61,016 nt of DNA from Paenibacillus dendritiformis (GTDB lineage: Bacteria > Bacillota > Bacilli > Paenibacillales > Paenibacillaceae). The notes beneath the pieces are model-generated. The model was not told the DNA's origin. It did not search any database and saw only the letters and a list, made by a program, of their open reading frames with translations. The position numbers were made by a program, and so were the translations under genes. The stretch is from positions 1 through 61,016 of the forward strand of contig NZ_LDIG01000146.1 of NCBI RefSeq assembly GCF_015845845.1, given 5' to 3'. Shown here piece after piece: positions 26,892 to 36,069 of the stretch (within the stretch, counting starts at the first letter, position 1; each line of letters begins with the position of its first letter).

Positions 26892-26906
26892 GGAACAAGG
26901 CCCCCT

Positions 26907-27869
26907 TTACCACAGACTCGACTCGGACAGCCGGCGCGCAATCGCGTTAACCGTCACGATCAAGATCAGATTGATGACGGAGTTGAAGAGTCCGATCGCC
27001 GTGGAGAAGCTGAAGTTCGCATTCAACAGCCCCACCTTGTACACATAGGTCGAGATAATTTCCGACGACTCCAGATTGAGCGGGTTCTGCATCAGATACA
27101 TTTTCTCGAAGCCGACGCTCATCATGCTCCCGACATTCAGAATAAGCAGAATCACCATTACCGGAAAAATGCTCGGCAAATCGATGTTCCATATTTTCTG
27201 AAAGCGCGTCGCGCCGTCGACCTTGGCCGCTTCATACAGCTCCGGATTGACGCCGGCCAGCGCGGCAATATAAATAATCGCGCCGTACCCCGTATATTGC
27301 CATACATCGGACCAGACATAAATCGATTTGAACAGCTCCGGCCGCCCCATGAAGTCGATGCCTTCCAGCCCGAAGAGCCGCAGCACATTGTTCACCATGC
27401 CGACGTTCGGGGACAGGGCGACGATAACGATAGACACCATAATGACGGTCGAAATGAAATAGGGCGCATACGTCACCATTTGCACGGTCTTTTTGAACCA
27501 GCCGTTCCGAATCTCATTCAGCAGCAAGGCCAACAGGATGGGAGCCGGGAACCCGACCGCTAGGCCGTACAGGCTGACGACGATCGTATTGCGGATGTAA
27601 TTCCAGAAGTAGGGGGATTCGAGGAACTGCTCGAAATATTTCAGTCCGACCCACGGGCTGTCCCAGATGCCCTGCACGACGTTATATTCTTTGAACGCAA
27701 TCAGCACGCCGCCCATAGGCACATATTTGAAAATAATCAGGTAGGCGACGGGCAGCAGGACCAGCAGGTAGAACTGCCAATGCTTCTTGATCCGCTTGCC
27801 GGCGCCTGGGGCAAACGCGAAACGCGATGTCAGGCGGCGGGGAGCGGATCCGGGCGTGACGTTTGCCAT
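26907..27869 (-). CDS. ABC importer permease (LplB type) of the fucoside importer
   Basis: This CUT1-type permease has about 320 residues, six helices and the EAA loop YEAAKVDGATRFQKIWN. The start MANVTPGSA is chosen because AAGGAGG lies 8 nt upstream; the longer frame lacks a site. It is the first gene of the four-gene fucoside operon. Confidence 0.88.
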   Translation of the reverse strand: MANVTPGSAPRRLTSRFAFAPGAGKRIKKHWQFYLLVLLPVAYLIIFKYVPMGGVLIAFKEYNVVQGIWDSPWVGLKYFEQFLESPYFWNYIRNTIVVSLYGLAVGFPAPILLALLLNEIRNGWFKKTVQMVTYAPYFISTVIMVSIVIVALSPNVGMVNNVLRLFGLEGIDFMGRPELFKSIYVWSDVWQYTGYGAIIYIAALAGVNPELYEAAKVDGATRFQKIWNIDLPSIFPVMVILLILNVGSMMSVGFEKMYLMQNPLNLESSEIISTYVYKVGLLNANFSFSTAIGLFNSVINLILIVTVNAIARRLSESSLW

Positions 27870-28121
27870 GGGGCATTCCTCCTTTGTCAAACGCATAAAT
27901 GCAAATTGTTGCCGTTTTCAAGTCTGCATGTCCCCTGGCCGGCTCATCCTCTTAGAACGAAGCGCATGGCGCAGCAGCGAAGCGATGGCTTTCGGCTTCC
28001 GGCAATCCGGTCCGAAAGCCTCCCGGGTTGAGTCTGATTATAGGCGACGGAATTCCGCCGGCACAATCAACCATTTTCCCGGGGAAGAACCATTTTCTCC
28101 CGCAGCGATCCCCCTTGCGGC

Positions 28122-28141
28122 AAACGGTCAATTGACCGTTT
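28122..28141. promoter_or_regulatory. Perfect 20 bp palindrome upstream of the fucoside operon
   Basis: AAACGGTCAATTGACCGTTT is a perfect inverted repeat in the long spacer between the AraC-type sensor gene and the importer operon. It could be an operator for a dimeric regulator or a small hairpin. The binding protein is unknown. Confidence 0.4.
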
Positions 28142-28256
28142 TCCCTTCGCTTGACAACTTTCGCCCGCTGCTTTGGCGGGAATGTCCGTGTGTTCAGAAC
28201 ACCGTCAGCTCACCAATACCTACCTGGGCCGGAGCACACGATTTTCGGATTCTCGC

Positions 28257-28463
28257 GCGCGTGTCCTCCGCAAAAACTGTAAAAGTACATCTTTTTCAGC
28301 AGCACCGGGGCGTGGAATAGTAAAACCTGCAAATATACAGGAATTCTCCCCGTTATCGCTCGGTTCGGGACCGTTTCGGGCAAAAAACTGCACAGCTGCA
28401 GCTTTTTAAGGCAGTTCCCGTTCCGCTGGCGATCAATTCCTGCACTTTTACAGGCTTTCGCAC
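28257..28463. repeat. TGCA-palindrome repeat cluster
   Basis: Several short inverted motifs lie here: AAAACTGTAAAAGTACATC, CCTGCAAATATACAGGAATT, CTGCACAGCTGCAGCTTTTT and CCTGCACTTTTACAGG. They resemble those at 311-486 and inside the dispersed elements A and B. No gene is visible between 27870 and 28512. Confidence 0.55.
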
Positions 28464-28512
28464 TCCCCGTGAACGCCAAAAGGGCGACGTCCATGCACGT
28501 CGCCCCATTTAT

Positions 28513-30759
28513 TTATTGCGCCATATCCGCCGAAGCGGCGGCGCTATGACTGCTCCGGTATTCTCCCGGAGAGATGCCTTCCATTCGTTTGAATACCCGG
28601 CTGAAGGAGACGGCCCCTCCATACCCGATCCGCTCCGCAATCGCCTGCACCGGAAGGTCGGTCTGCCGCAGCAGCCGCTTCGCTTCTTCCAGCCGGAGAC
28701 CGATCAGAACATCGATGAATTTCTCGCCCGTCACTTCCTTGAAGCTTTTGCTCAGCAGCTTCGGCGCGATATCGAACGTCTCGCTCAGCAGATTCAGCGA
28801 CATTTGCGGGTTCGCATAATGCTCCTGCACATAGGCCTGCACGCGGCCGATAAGCCGGGCGTTGCGCTCCTGATCGGCGCAGGCCAGACGCTCGGCCGCC
28901 CGCTCCAGCCCGTCCCGCAGCGTCCGCTCCAGCTCCTCCAGCGTCAGGCATGCATCCAGCCGCTCAATCCAGACCGCTTCCGGCGCTTCTTCCCCCGCGC
29001 TCTTCAAGCGGCGCGCCACATCCGGCACCCATTGGCGGCAGGCATGGCGAACCTCCTCCCGGGTCAGCCGCCCGGCGCGGAGCAGCTCCACCCATCCGGT
29101 CAGGCGGGCCTCTCGTTCCGCGGCCGTTACCGTCAGGCTGTGGGCGAGCGTGCGCGCCAACGGCTGCAAATCCGGCGGATCCCGGCGCAGCTCCTCCTCG
29201 ATCAAAACCTGATTCGAGCCGCAGGTCATCTTCCGGCTCAAGGCGCGCAGCGCTTGATCGAGCGCATGCGGAATCGCCCGGATCGACGGCGCCGTGCCGC
29301 CGATGCCTGCCGTTGCCGTCCACTTCAGATAGCCGTTAATCCACGTCAGCATATCGTGCATCATGGCCCCCAGCCGCCGCTCGGCTTCTGCGCATGCAGC
29401 CGGCTCCCCTTCGCCTCGCTCCGGCGGCTGCCACAGCATTGCCAGCCGCTCTCCTGTCAGCCAGTCCGCCCACAGGGACCAGCCGTGCTGAACGGCCGTC
29501 TCCTGGCATGCGGACTTGGCCGCATACTGGAGGAGGAACCGGTCCCGCTTCGAATACGCCTCGACGAAGGCGGCGTAGTTGTCAAGCTCCAGCACGGCGA
29601 CAAGACATGGCCGATCGGACGCGAGCGGCACATCGATATGCTGGGCCGTTCCGAGCGGATGATCCTCGTACGTCCCGTCCAGCCATTGACGGAACGTATA
29701 ATTGCGCAGGAAGACCGCATCCTTCTTCCCCCGCTCGACAGACTCATCCCGTTCCGCGAACATGCGGTCCAGCGCGGATTCGATGACCGCGAATTCATCC
29801 CAGCGGCCCGTGTCCGAGCGCTTCGAGGCCGGAGTCGCGGCAATCTCGTTCACGCGGTTCACCAGCTTCGCGATCGGCTGATAATGGCGGTGCGTCACGT
29901 AGACGATCCAGGCCGCCGCAGCAAGCAGAAGCGCCATCCCCCCGATCATCCACACGTTGAACCACCGATCGGCGGACAGCACCGTCTTGACCTGGCGGAA
30001 GCCGCTCTCATATACCCAACCGGTATAGGGAGACATGTAATTCGAGACGACCTTGAAGCTTTTGCCCGAAGGGTTACCGGTATCATCGAACAGCAGATCA
30101 TTCTCTTCCCCATCTATAATGCGGATGCTGTTCAATTCGGATCCGTACCAGTCCTTGACCATCGAGGCAACCGATGCGGCAGCGACATTGACGACGACCA
30201 TCCCGCCGCTTCCGACCGAGTTCGGCACGCTGCGGACAAGCGAGATGACGCGCTTCGGTTCCTGAAAATCGAATTCCTTGAACGGCCGCGCTCCAATCCA
30301 GGGAGAGTCGGTGCTCTTCAGATTCCGGTTCTTCTCAATGAATTCCCGGTCCCGATACTGCTCCAGTCTCCATTCCTTGCTGCTGCTGAGCACTTTGCCG
30401 TCCTGGAAGCGGACAAGGTAGATCGAATCGATAAGCGGGTAGCTGGCGCTCATTCGCCGCATCAGCTTCATGATTCGCATATGGAGCGGAACGTCGTCAT
30501 CCGCCGTTAGTTGAAAAAATTGGGCAAGTTCCGGCGAGTTCACCACTTCGGAGACCAGCGTCTGATCGATGGCTTTCAGCGAGGCATCGGTCGCGCGCAG
30601 CGTCTGCAGCAGAAGCGAGGCATTGGTGCGCATGGCGTCATTCCGGCTCTGTTCGCTCAGCGTCTGGAAAAAGACGAAGAACAAGAAGCTGACGACGATG
30701 ATGAACACAGGCATATACGAGAGCAGCAGACGGTAGAACCATCGCTTGGCATTCATCAT
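28513..30759 (-). CDS. Membrane-bound AraC-family regulator (YesS-like)
   Basis: This one-component membrane sensor has about 748 residues. A membrane helix (LLLSYMPVFIIVVSFLFF) is followed by an extracellular Cache-like domain (about 45-290) and a second helix (MALLLAAAAWIVYV). A HAMP-like linker and a central domain follow, and a C-terminal AraC double helix-turn-helix (RLEEAKRLLRQTDLPVQAIA, RIGYGGAVSFSRVFKR) ends the protein. The start is the ATG at 30759, 5 nt after AAGGGAGG. It lies just upstream of the fucoside importer and probably activates it. A cre-like site is in its promoter. Confidence 0.85.
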   Translation of the reverse strand: MMNAKRWFYRLLLSYMPVFIIVVSFLFFVFFQTLSEQSRNDAMRTNASLLLQTLRATDASLKAIDQTLVSEVVNSPELAQFFQLTADDDVPLHMRIMKLMRRMSASYPLIDSIYLVRFQDGKVLSSSKEWRLEQYRDREFIEKNRNLKSTDSPWIGARPFKEFDFQEPKRVISLVRSVPNSVGSGGMVVVNVAAASVASMVKDWYGSELNSIRIIDGEENDLLFDDTGNPSGKSFKVVSNYMSPYTGWVYESGFRQVKTVLSADRWFNVWMIGGMALLLAAAAWIVYVTHRHYQPIAKLVNRVNEIAATPASKRSDTGRWDEFAVIESALDRMFAERDESVERGKKDAVFLRNYTFRQWLDGTYEDHPLGTAQHIDVPLASDRPCLVAVLELDNYAAFVEAYSKRDRFLLQYAAKSACQETAVQHGWSLWADWLTGERLAMLWQPPERGEGEPAACAEAERRLGAMMHDMLTWINGYLKWTATAGIGGTAPSIRAIPHALDQALRALSRKMTCGSNQVLIEEELRRDPPDLQPLARTLAHSLTVTAAEREARLTGWVELLRAGRLTREEVRHACRQWVPDVARRLKSAGEEAPEAVWIERLDACLTLEELERTLRDGLERAAERLACADQERNARLIGRVQAYVQEHYANPQMSLNLLSETFDIAPKLLSKSFKEVTGEKFIDVLIGLRLEEAKRLLRQTDLPVQAIAERIGYGGAVSFSRVFKRMEGISPGEYRSSHSAAASADMAQ

Positions 30760-30787
30760 AAGGGCCTCCCTTGCTTGAACCATCGTA

Positions 30788-30801
30788 AGTAAACGCTTAC
30801 A
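30788..30801 (-). promoter_or_regulatory. cre-like site before the AraC-type sensor gene
   Basis: The minus strand reads TGTAAGCGTTTACT, one base off a symmetric catabolite-response element. It lies 29 nt upstream of the start codon. Confidence 0.55.
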
Positions 30802-30812
30802 TCGAAGATAAC

Positions 30813-30836
30813 AAAAAAAATCCCTTGCGGGACTTG
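30813..30836 (-). terminator. Terminator after tRNA-Asn/tRNA-Ser
   Basis: The minus strand reads AAGTCCC-GCAA-GGGATTTTTTTT, a 7 bp stem with one G-U pair and a T run. It lies just 3' of the tRNA-Ser gene. Confidence 0.75.
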
Positions 30837-30852
30837 TTGTTGAAATCATAAG

Positions 30853-30941
30853 TGGCGGAGAGAGAGGGATTCGAACCCTCGCGGCTGTTACACCCTAACG
30901 CTTTAGCAAAGCGCCCCCTTCGGCCTCTTGGGTACCTCTCC
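30853..30941 (-). tRNA. tRNA-Ser (GCT), CCA encoded
   Basis: The minus strand folds as a class II tRNA with acceptor GGAGAGG, anticodon loop TTGCTAA (GCT), a long variable arm, T arm GGTTCGAATCC and an encoded CCA. Confidence 0.93.
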
Positions 30942-30950
30942 GTATGAAAA

Positions 30951-31026
30951 TGGCTCCCCGAACAGGACTCGAACCTGTGACAACTCGGTTAACAGCCGAG
31001 TGCTCTACCGACTGAGCTATCGGGGA
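30951..31026 (-). tRNA. tRNA-Asn (GTT), CCA encoded
   Basis: The minus strand gives TCCCCGATAGCTCAGTCGG with anticodon loop CTGTTAA (GTT), T arm GGTTCGAGTCC and an encoded CCA. It lies 9 nt from the tRNA-Ser gene. Confidence 0.95.
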
Positions 31027-31114
31027 ATGACAAGTATTAATGTATCACAGGATAGAACAGATGTCAAGCAGGGGGAGATGAATTTCGTGTTCCCAGTCAT
31101 CTCCCTCCCATGGC

Positions 31115-31936
31115 CTACTCCCCGCTCTCCTTCCCGAAATGCTTGGCCAGCTCCACGATAAGCGCGCCCATCCGCTCTTCTTCGGGGACAATGATCCGCT
31201 TGACCCCTTCCTCAACGATGGCTGCCGCCGTTACTTTGCCGACCGCGGCCATCCATGTCCGGCTGGCGAACACCTCCAGGAGCCGCTCCGTCAATCCGTT
31301 CCGCTTCGCATACTCGAACAGGAAGCGCGCCTGCGGAGCGCTGGTCACCGCGACGGCGTCCACTTCCCCGGCGAGCAGCTCGGCCGCGAGCCGGCGCAGC
31401 ACGTCCTCCGGCGGCGGGGTATGGCGATACGGCATCAGCTCCATCGTATCGGCGCCCGCTTGCTTGAAATACGCAACCAGCGCCGGGGCCGGATCGCCGT
31501 GCAGTTGGAGCGAGACGAGCCGCCCGGCCAAGTCGGTCCCGCTCGCGTCGAGCGAGCGCAGCAGCCCGGCTGTCGAGCCGTCGTCATCCCGGACGGCGGG
31601 CGCGATGCCGATTCGCTTCAGCGCATTCACCGTCTTGTATCCGCGCGCCGCGTGCTTCATCTCCGCCATCTTGCGAAGGAATGCCTGCTCCTTCCCTGCT
31701 TCGCGGGCCGCTTCCAGCAGCCTGTCCAAGCCCATCCCCGTCGTCCAGACGGCCAGCGACACCGGCGCCTCCAGCAGCCGGTCGACTTCCGCCTCCAGCC
31801 GCTCGAACCCCTCAAGCATCGTTCCCTGCGCCGGCCTTACCAAGGGCGTACCGCCCTGCTTGCGCACGAGCGCGGACATTTCTTCCGCCTTGCGAGGTCC
31901 CGTGATAACAATCGTTTTCCCTTCCAGCTTAGCCAT
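31115..31936 (-). CDS. Uroporphyrinogen-III synthase-like protein (HemD family)
   Basis: This protein of 273 residues is related to uroporphyrinogen-III synthase, the enzyme that cyclises hydroxymethylbilane in tetrapyrrole synthesis. The N-terminus KTIVITGPRKAEEM, LVSLQLHGDP in the middle and VDAVAVTSAPQARFL near the C-terminal lobe fit the two-lobed HemD fold. It is not in a hem operon, so it may be a stand-alone paralogue. The start has GGGGAGGAAGG close upstream. It overlaps the sprT gene by 8 bp. Confidence 0.75.
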   Translation of the reverse strand: MAKLEGKTIVITGPRKAEEMSALVRKQGGTPLVRPAQGTMLEGFERLEAEVDRLLEAPVSLAVWTTGMGLDRLLEAAREAGKEQAFLRKMAEMKHAARGYKTVNALKRIGIAPAVRDDDGSTAGLLRSLDASGTDLAGRLVSLQLHGDPAPALVAYFKQAGADTMELMPYRHTPPPEDVLRRLAAELLAGEVDAVAVTSAPQARFLFEYAKRNGLTERLLEVFASRTWMAAVGKVTAAAIVEEGVKRIIVPEEERMGALIVELAKHFGKESGE

Positions 31937-32426
31937 GATCCTTCCTCCCCGTCTCTGTGCGGACCGGAACGAGCCGGAGCTTGCCGCGGCAGCGGCCGCA
32001 CACATATTTCGTCACATCCACTCTCCGCTTGCGGAGATAGGTGCGGCGGCAATCGACGCATTCCAAGCGATAGCGGTAAGGCAGCCTGCGCTTGCCCTCC
32101 GCGCCGGGCAAGGAACGGCAGTAGCGCGAGCCCCCCACGGCCTGGAGCAGTTCCTTGAATTCGCGGTCGCGGTGCCGATAGCCTCTTCCTTCCAGATGAA
32201 GATGGTAATGACACAGCTCGTGCTTGATGATCCGTTCGACTTCCTCCTCGCCGAAGGCCTCCAACTGCTTCGGGTTGATCTCGATATGATGCGTGGCTAG
32301 CAGATAGCGGCCTCCCGTCGACTTGAGCCGCCCGTTATAGCGGGCCTGATGCCGGAACGGCTTGCCGAAGTCCCGCAAGGACACCGCCTCTACCCATTGC
32401 TGCAGCGATTGGTTCGTATAGGTCAT
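31929..32426 (-). CDS. SprT-like zinc metalloprotease-fold protein (YdcK)
   Basis: This SprT family protein of about 165 residues has the zincin motif KHELCHYHLHLEG (HExxH plus a further His). A C-terminal zinc ribbon follows, made of LECVDCRRTY and YVCGRCRG. SprT proteins are linked to processing of protein-DNA damage, though the bacterial members are poorly characterised. I take the ATG at 32426, with AGGGTGA 5 nt upstream; a GTG three codons earlier is an alternative. Its place near tex and cmpA matches Bacillales gene order. Confidence 0.85.
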   Translation of the reverse strand: MTYTNQSLQQWVEAVSLRDFGKPFRHQARYNGRLKSTGGRYLLATHHIEINPKQLEAFGEEEVERIIKHELCHYHLHLEGRGYRHRDREFKELLQAVGGSRYCRSLPGAEGKRRLPYRYRLECVDCRRTYLRKRRVDVTKYVCGRCRGKLRLVPVRTETGRKDHG

Positions 32427-32516
32427 CTGTATCACCCTGCTTCCCTACTTGAATTTGTACTGGAAGTCCAGTACACTGTCAAGAGTAGAATTGCGGATGA
32501 AGAGAGGGATTGCCGG

Positions 32517-32882
32517 ATGGCGAAGATGCGCTATATTCTGTTTCAACTGGGAAGCGACTGGGAATTCGTCGAGATGCCTGCCGAATATGCCTACCAACTG
32601 AGCGCGCTGAATCTGCGCTTGCATAAGGAAATCAGTAAGCTGACAGCGGAACGGGTGCCGAAGCTGCCCGTGGCGATCGCGGAATGCGAGCAGTTGGAAC
32701 TGCTGCAGGAGGAGGCGCGCACGGTCAGCGGACTCGAATATATGAACCGGCTGGAACAGGCCTTCGCCGGGATTCAAGAGGAGCATTATCCCCTCATCGC
32801 GCTGCTGACGGAGATACGGGCGCTGCAGGCCCAGATGGAGCAATGGTACGAGGATGAGGCCGAAACGGCCGGCATCCAATAG
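32517..32882 (+). CDS. Hypothetical protein, helical
   Basis: I do not recognise this 121-residue protein. It is soluble, acidic and mostly helical (LLQEEARTVSGLEYMNRLEQ), with no signal peptide or membrane segment. The start MAKMRYILFQLG has AGAGAGGGA 7 nt upstream. The frame ends 58 nt before a good terminator. It is divergent from sprT and shares the intergenic region with it. The ribosome site and terminator argue for a real gene. Confidence 0.75.
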   Translation: MAKMRYILFQLGSDWEFVEMPAEYAYQLSALNLRLHKEISKLTAERVPKLPVAIAECEQLELLQEEARTVSGLEYMNRLEQAFAGIQEEHYPLIALLTEIRALQAQMEQWYEDEAETAGIQ

Positions 32883-32940
32883 CGGAATGTCAGGATGTAC
32901 AAGCCGCAAGCGATGAATCGAATAAACGACTACGGATCAT

Positions 32941-32977
32941 AACCGGAACGAAGCCCGCCGCCTCGTTCCGGTTTTTT
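32941..32977 (+). terminator. Terminator of the helical hypothetical gene
   Basis: The 11 bp stem AACCGGAACGA/TCGTTCCGGTT is followed by T residues. Confidence 0.88.
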
Positions 32978-33065
32978 GCGTCGGACCTGCACCAAATGCG
33001 GCGGCAGCCCATAAGATAGCGTTACAACGAAGAATCTTCGTCCCCGGGCTGAAGGAGGGATACTC

Positions 33066-33185
33066 ATGCCGCAATGGTTATGCAACCAGTTGATGCGCGC
33101 CTTCCACAAGAAGGACCGCCGCCAGATTAAGCTGTTGAATGAGTGCTGGTTTTTTTATCGTTCGAAGCAGCGCGTTCATCCGTAA
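33066..33185 (+). CDS. cmpA: Cortex morphogenetic protein CmpA
   Basis: This 39-residue protein begins MPQWLCNQLMRAFHKKDRRQ and continues IKLLNECWFFYRSKQ. It matches the CmpA family, small sporulation proteins that take part in quality control of spore envelope assembly together with SpoIVA and ClpXP. GAAGGAGGG lies 6 nt before the ATG. It sits between the sprT region and tex, as in other Bacillales. Its presence strongly supports an endospore-forming host. Confidence 0.9.
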   Translation: MPQWLCNQLMRAFHKKDRRQIKLLNECWFFYRSKQRVHP

Positions 33186-33260
33186 ATGCAAGCGCTATTT
33201 CCACAAGTCCAAGGCGCCTGAGGACATGTCCGAACGGCAGCCGTAACCCCGATCGAATGA

Positions 33261-33306
33261 AGCCCCCGCGGCGCCCGTCTATGCGAACGGACGGCCAGCG
33301 GGGGCT
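33261..33306. terminator. Bidirectional terminator between cmpA and tex
   Basis: A long stem is made by AGCCCCCGCGGC and GCCAGCGGGGGCT with an inner CCGTC/GACGG pairing. It lies between two convergent genes. The T-run is short. Confidence 0.65.
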
Positions 33307-33341
33307 TATTAGCTTTTCGAGCAGGTAAGCGCGCGGCGTCC

Positions 33342-35576
33342 TTATTGCAGGTTCTCGACGCTCGAGCGCTTCATCGTCAAGCCGACGCGCCCTTTTTTCA
33401 CATCGACGGACAGCACCCATACCGTGACATTGTCCCCGACGGACACCACATCGAGCGGATGCTTCACATACCGATCGCTAAGCTGCGAGATATGCACCAG
33501 GCCGTCGTTTTTGATGCCGATGTCGACGAAGGCGCCGAAATCAATCACATTGCGGACCGTTCCCTTCAGTTCCATGCCCGGCTTCAAATCTTCAATCTGC
33601 AGCACGTCCGTACGGAACACGACCGGAGGCAGCTCCTCCCGCGGGTCGCGGCCCGGACGGAGCAAGCTGTCGATAATATCCTTCAAGGTCGGCACGCCCA
33701 CTTCCAGCCGTTCCGCATAGCCGTTCACGTCCACCTTGCGCAGCTTCCCGGCCAGCTCTGGCGTGCCGATCTGGTCGGGACTGACCCCAAGCTCGGCGAA
33801 CAGCCGGTCGACCACCGGATACGATTCCGGGTGAATCGGCGTATTGTCCAGCGGATGCGCCCCGTCCGGTATGCGAAGAAATCCGACGCATTGCTGGAAC
33901 GCCTTCGGCCCGAGGCGGGCAACCTTGGACAGTTGCTTGCGCTCGGTGAATTTTCCGTTCTCCTCGCGGTGCTTGACGATATTTTTGGCCAGCGTCGCAT
34001 TGATGCCCGATACATAGGACAACAGCGACGGGGAAGCCGTATTGACGTCGACCCCGACGTGGTTGACCGCCGATTCCACGACGGCGCCCAGACTCTCTTC
34101 CAGGCGCTTCTGCGCGACATCGTGCTGGTATTGCCCGACGCCGATCGCCTTCGGGTCGATCTTTACCAGCTCGGCGAGCGGATCCTGGAGCCGGCGGGCG
34201 ATCGACACGGCGCTCCGCTCCGCGACATCAAGGCTCGGGAACTCCTCGGCCGCCAGCTTCGAAGCCGAGTAGACGCTCGCCCCCGCCTCGCTGACAATCG
34301 CGTAATGAAGCTTCAGGTCCGGACGGGATTGAATCCAGTCGGCGACGAATTGCTCGGTCTCGCGCGAGGCCGTGCCGTTGCCGATGACGACCAGTCCGAC
34401 GCCGTAATGATCCGCAAGCCGGTTGAACGTCTTGACGGCTTCCGCCGTCTTGTGATGCGGGGCGGTCGGATACGTGACCGCTACCTCCAGCAGCTTGCCC
34501 GTCTCGTCGACCACCGCCAGCTTGCAGCCGGTCCGGAAGGCCGGATCGACGCCAAGCACGGTTTGCCCCCGCACCGGCGGCTGCAGCAGCAGGCTGCGCA
34601 AATTTTGCGCAAAGACTTGAATGGCCTGCTCCTCCGCCTTCTCCGTCAGTTCCCCGCGCACTTCCCGCTCGATCGAAGGCGCGATCAGACGCTTATAAGC
34701 ATCCTCGATCGTCGCTTCAAGCAGAGCGTTCACGACCGATGCGCCCCGGATGGTGCGCTTGCCCATAAAGGACAGAATCTTGTCCACGGGAACATCGAGC
34801 GCAACCTTCAGGACATCTTCTCTCTCCCCCCGGTTAATGGCCAGAATGCGGTGGGACGGCAGCCGCTTGACGGGCTCCGAATACTCATAGTACATCTCGT
34901 AAACCGATTCCTGCTCTTTATCCTTCGCTTCGGTGCGAATGACGCCCTGATCCATCGTATACCGGCGTACCCAGGCGCGTATATCCGGATCGTCGCCCAG
35001 CATCTCCGCGATAATATCTTGAGCGCCCTGCAGCGCATTCTCGGCGGCAGGAACGCCTTTCTCTTCATTTACATAAGCGGACGCCTCCTGCAGCGGATCG
35101 CCCTGCTTCGGCAAAGAGAGAATCCACTGCGCCAACGGCTCGAGCCCGCGTTCCTTCGCCACGCTGGCGCGCGTCTTGCGCTTCTGCCGGTAAGGGCGGT
35201 ACAAATCCTCCACTTCCTGCAGCTTCGCGGCCTGGACAATCGAATCCAGCAGCGGCTCCGTCAGCTTCCCCTGCTCGTTGATGAGCCGGAGCACCTCGCG
35301 CTTGCGCTCCTCCAGGCCCCGCAAATAACCGAGCCGCTCCTCCAGCGTCCGGAGTTGCGTCTCATCCAGCTCCCCCGTCATCTCCTTGCGGTACCGGGCG
35401 ATGAACGGGATCGTGTTCCCTTCATCCAACAGCTCGATCGTCCGTTGGACTTGTCCGCGTCCAAGAGACAACTCCGAGGCAAGCTGATGGAGAAGACGTT
35501 CCGGCTCGTTCGTTGTCATCTGTTCAATTGCCGCGTCCAGCGCTTGGACTTCCATCGTTTCGTCACGTACGGTCAT
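33342..35576 (-). CDS. tex: Tex family transcription accessory / RNA-binding protein
   Basis: This is a conserved cytosolic nucleic-acid-binding protein of about 744 residues. The order is an N-terminal helical Tex domain (LLHQLASELSLGRGQVQRTI, IPFIARYRKEMTGELDE), a YqgF-like RNase H fold (VLGVDPAFRTGCKLAVVDE), helix-hairpin-helix motifs (YVSGINATLAKNIVKHREEN) and a C-terminal S1 domain (GAFVDIGIKNDGLVHISQLS). AAAGGAAG lies 6 nt before the chosen ATG; a second ATG (MTTNEPERL) 19 codons in is also conceivable. It is in conserved synteny with sprT and cmpA. Confidence 0.95.
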   Translation of the reverse strand: MTVRDETMEVQALDAAIEQMTTNEPERLLHQLASELSLGRGQVQRTIELLDEGNTIPFIARYRKEMTGELDETQLRTLEERLGYLRGLEERKREVLRLINEQGKLTEPLLDSIVQAAKLQEVEDLYRPYRQKRKTRASVAKERGLEPLAQWILSLPKQGDPLQEASAYVNEEKGVPAAENALQGAQDIIAEMLGDDPDIRAWVRRYTMDQGVIRTEAKDKEQESVYEMYYEYSEPVKRLPSHRILAINRGEREDVLKVALDVPVDKILSFMGKRTIRGASVVNALLEATIEDAYKRLIAPSIEREVRGELTEKAEEQAIQVFAQNLRSLLLQPPVRGQTVLGVDPAFRTGCKLAVVDETGKLLEVAVTYPTAPHHKTAEAVKTFNRLADHYGVGLVVIGNGTASRETEQFVADWIQSRPDLKLHYAIVSEAGASVYSASKLAAEEFPSLDVAERSAVSIARRLQDPLAELVKIDPKAIGVGQYQHDVAQKRLEESLGAVVESAVNHVGVDVNTASPSLLSYVSGINATLAKNIVKHREENGKFTERKQLSKVARLGPKAFQQCVGFLRIPDGAHPLDNTPIHPESYPVVDRLFAELGVSPDQIGTPELAGKLRKVDVNGYAERLEVGVPTLKDIIDSLLRPGRDPREELPPVVFRTDVLQIEDLKPGMELKGTVRNVIDFGAFVDIGIKNDGLVHISQLSDRYVKHPLDVVSVGDNVTVWVLSVDVKKGRVGLTMKRSSVENLQ

Positions 35577-35936
35577 GTATGACTTCCTTTCCATACCTGT
35601 TTCTGCAACCCTTTACAGCCTACTCATTATTGTCGCAAAAACAAGCCGTAAAATCCACACTCATCTTCATTGCAATGCGGCATGCCCGTATGAAGGACAA
35701 CAGGCCCGGCGCATTAGAGATATCCGCGCCGGACTTGATTCGACATGCCGCGTCTCCGTTCCTGGCGTCCATCGGCGGCTCGCGTCGAATTCGAAGGGAA
35801 CATGAAGCCTTCCAAGGGCAGAGTCAAGGCTTTTCGAACTAGGGCCATGACGTTAGGAGCATTTTAGGCAAATCATGGTCCGCATGATTGTCAAGATTGT
35901 TGCGGTTATGTACAATATGGTACACAACTAGAGCAC

Positions 35937-35942
35937 TATAAT
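35937..35942 (+). promoter_or_regulatory. -10 box in the tex-M60 intergenic region
   Basis: A perfect TATAAT lies about 130 nt before the M60 peptidase start, with only a weak -35. An imperfect inverted repeat GTACAATATGGTAC (35910-35923) overlaps the expected -35. Otherwise 35577-36069 shows no gene. Confidence 0.4.
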
Positions 35943-36069
35943 GAACAGCCTGCGGAATATCCTCTATATGAACCCTGTGAAGAACCGGCTTGGCAAAAAC
36001 AAGGTGATTTCGGCAGTGAACCGATCGGCTATCCTTTTCCCAAAACGATAAGAGATAAGGAGTGTTCGA

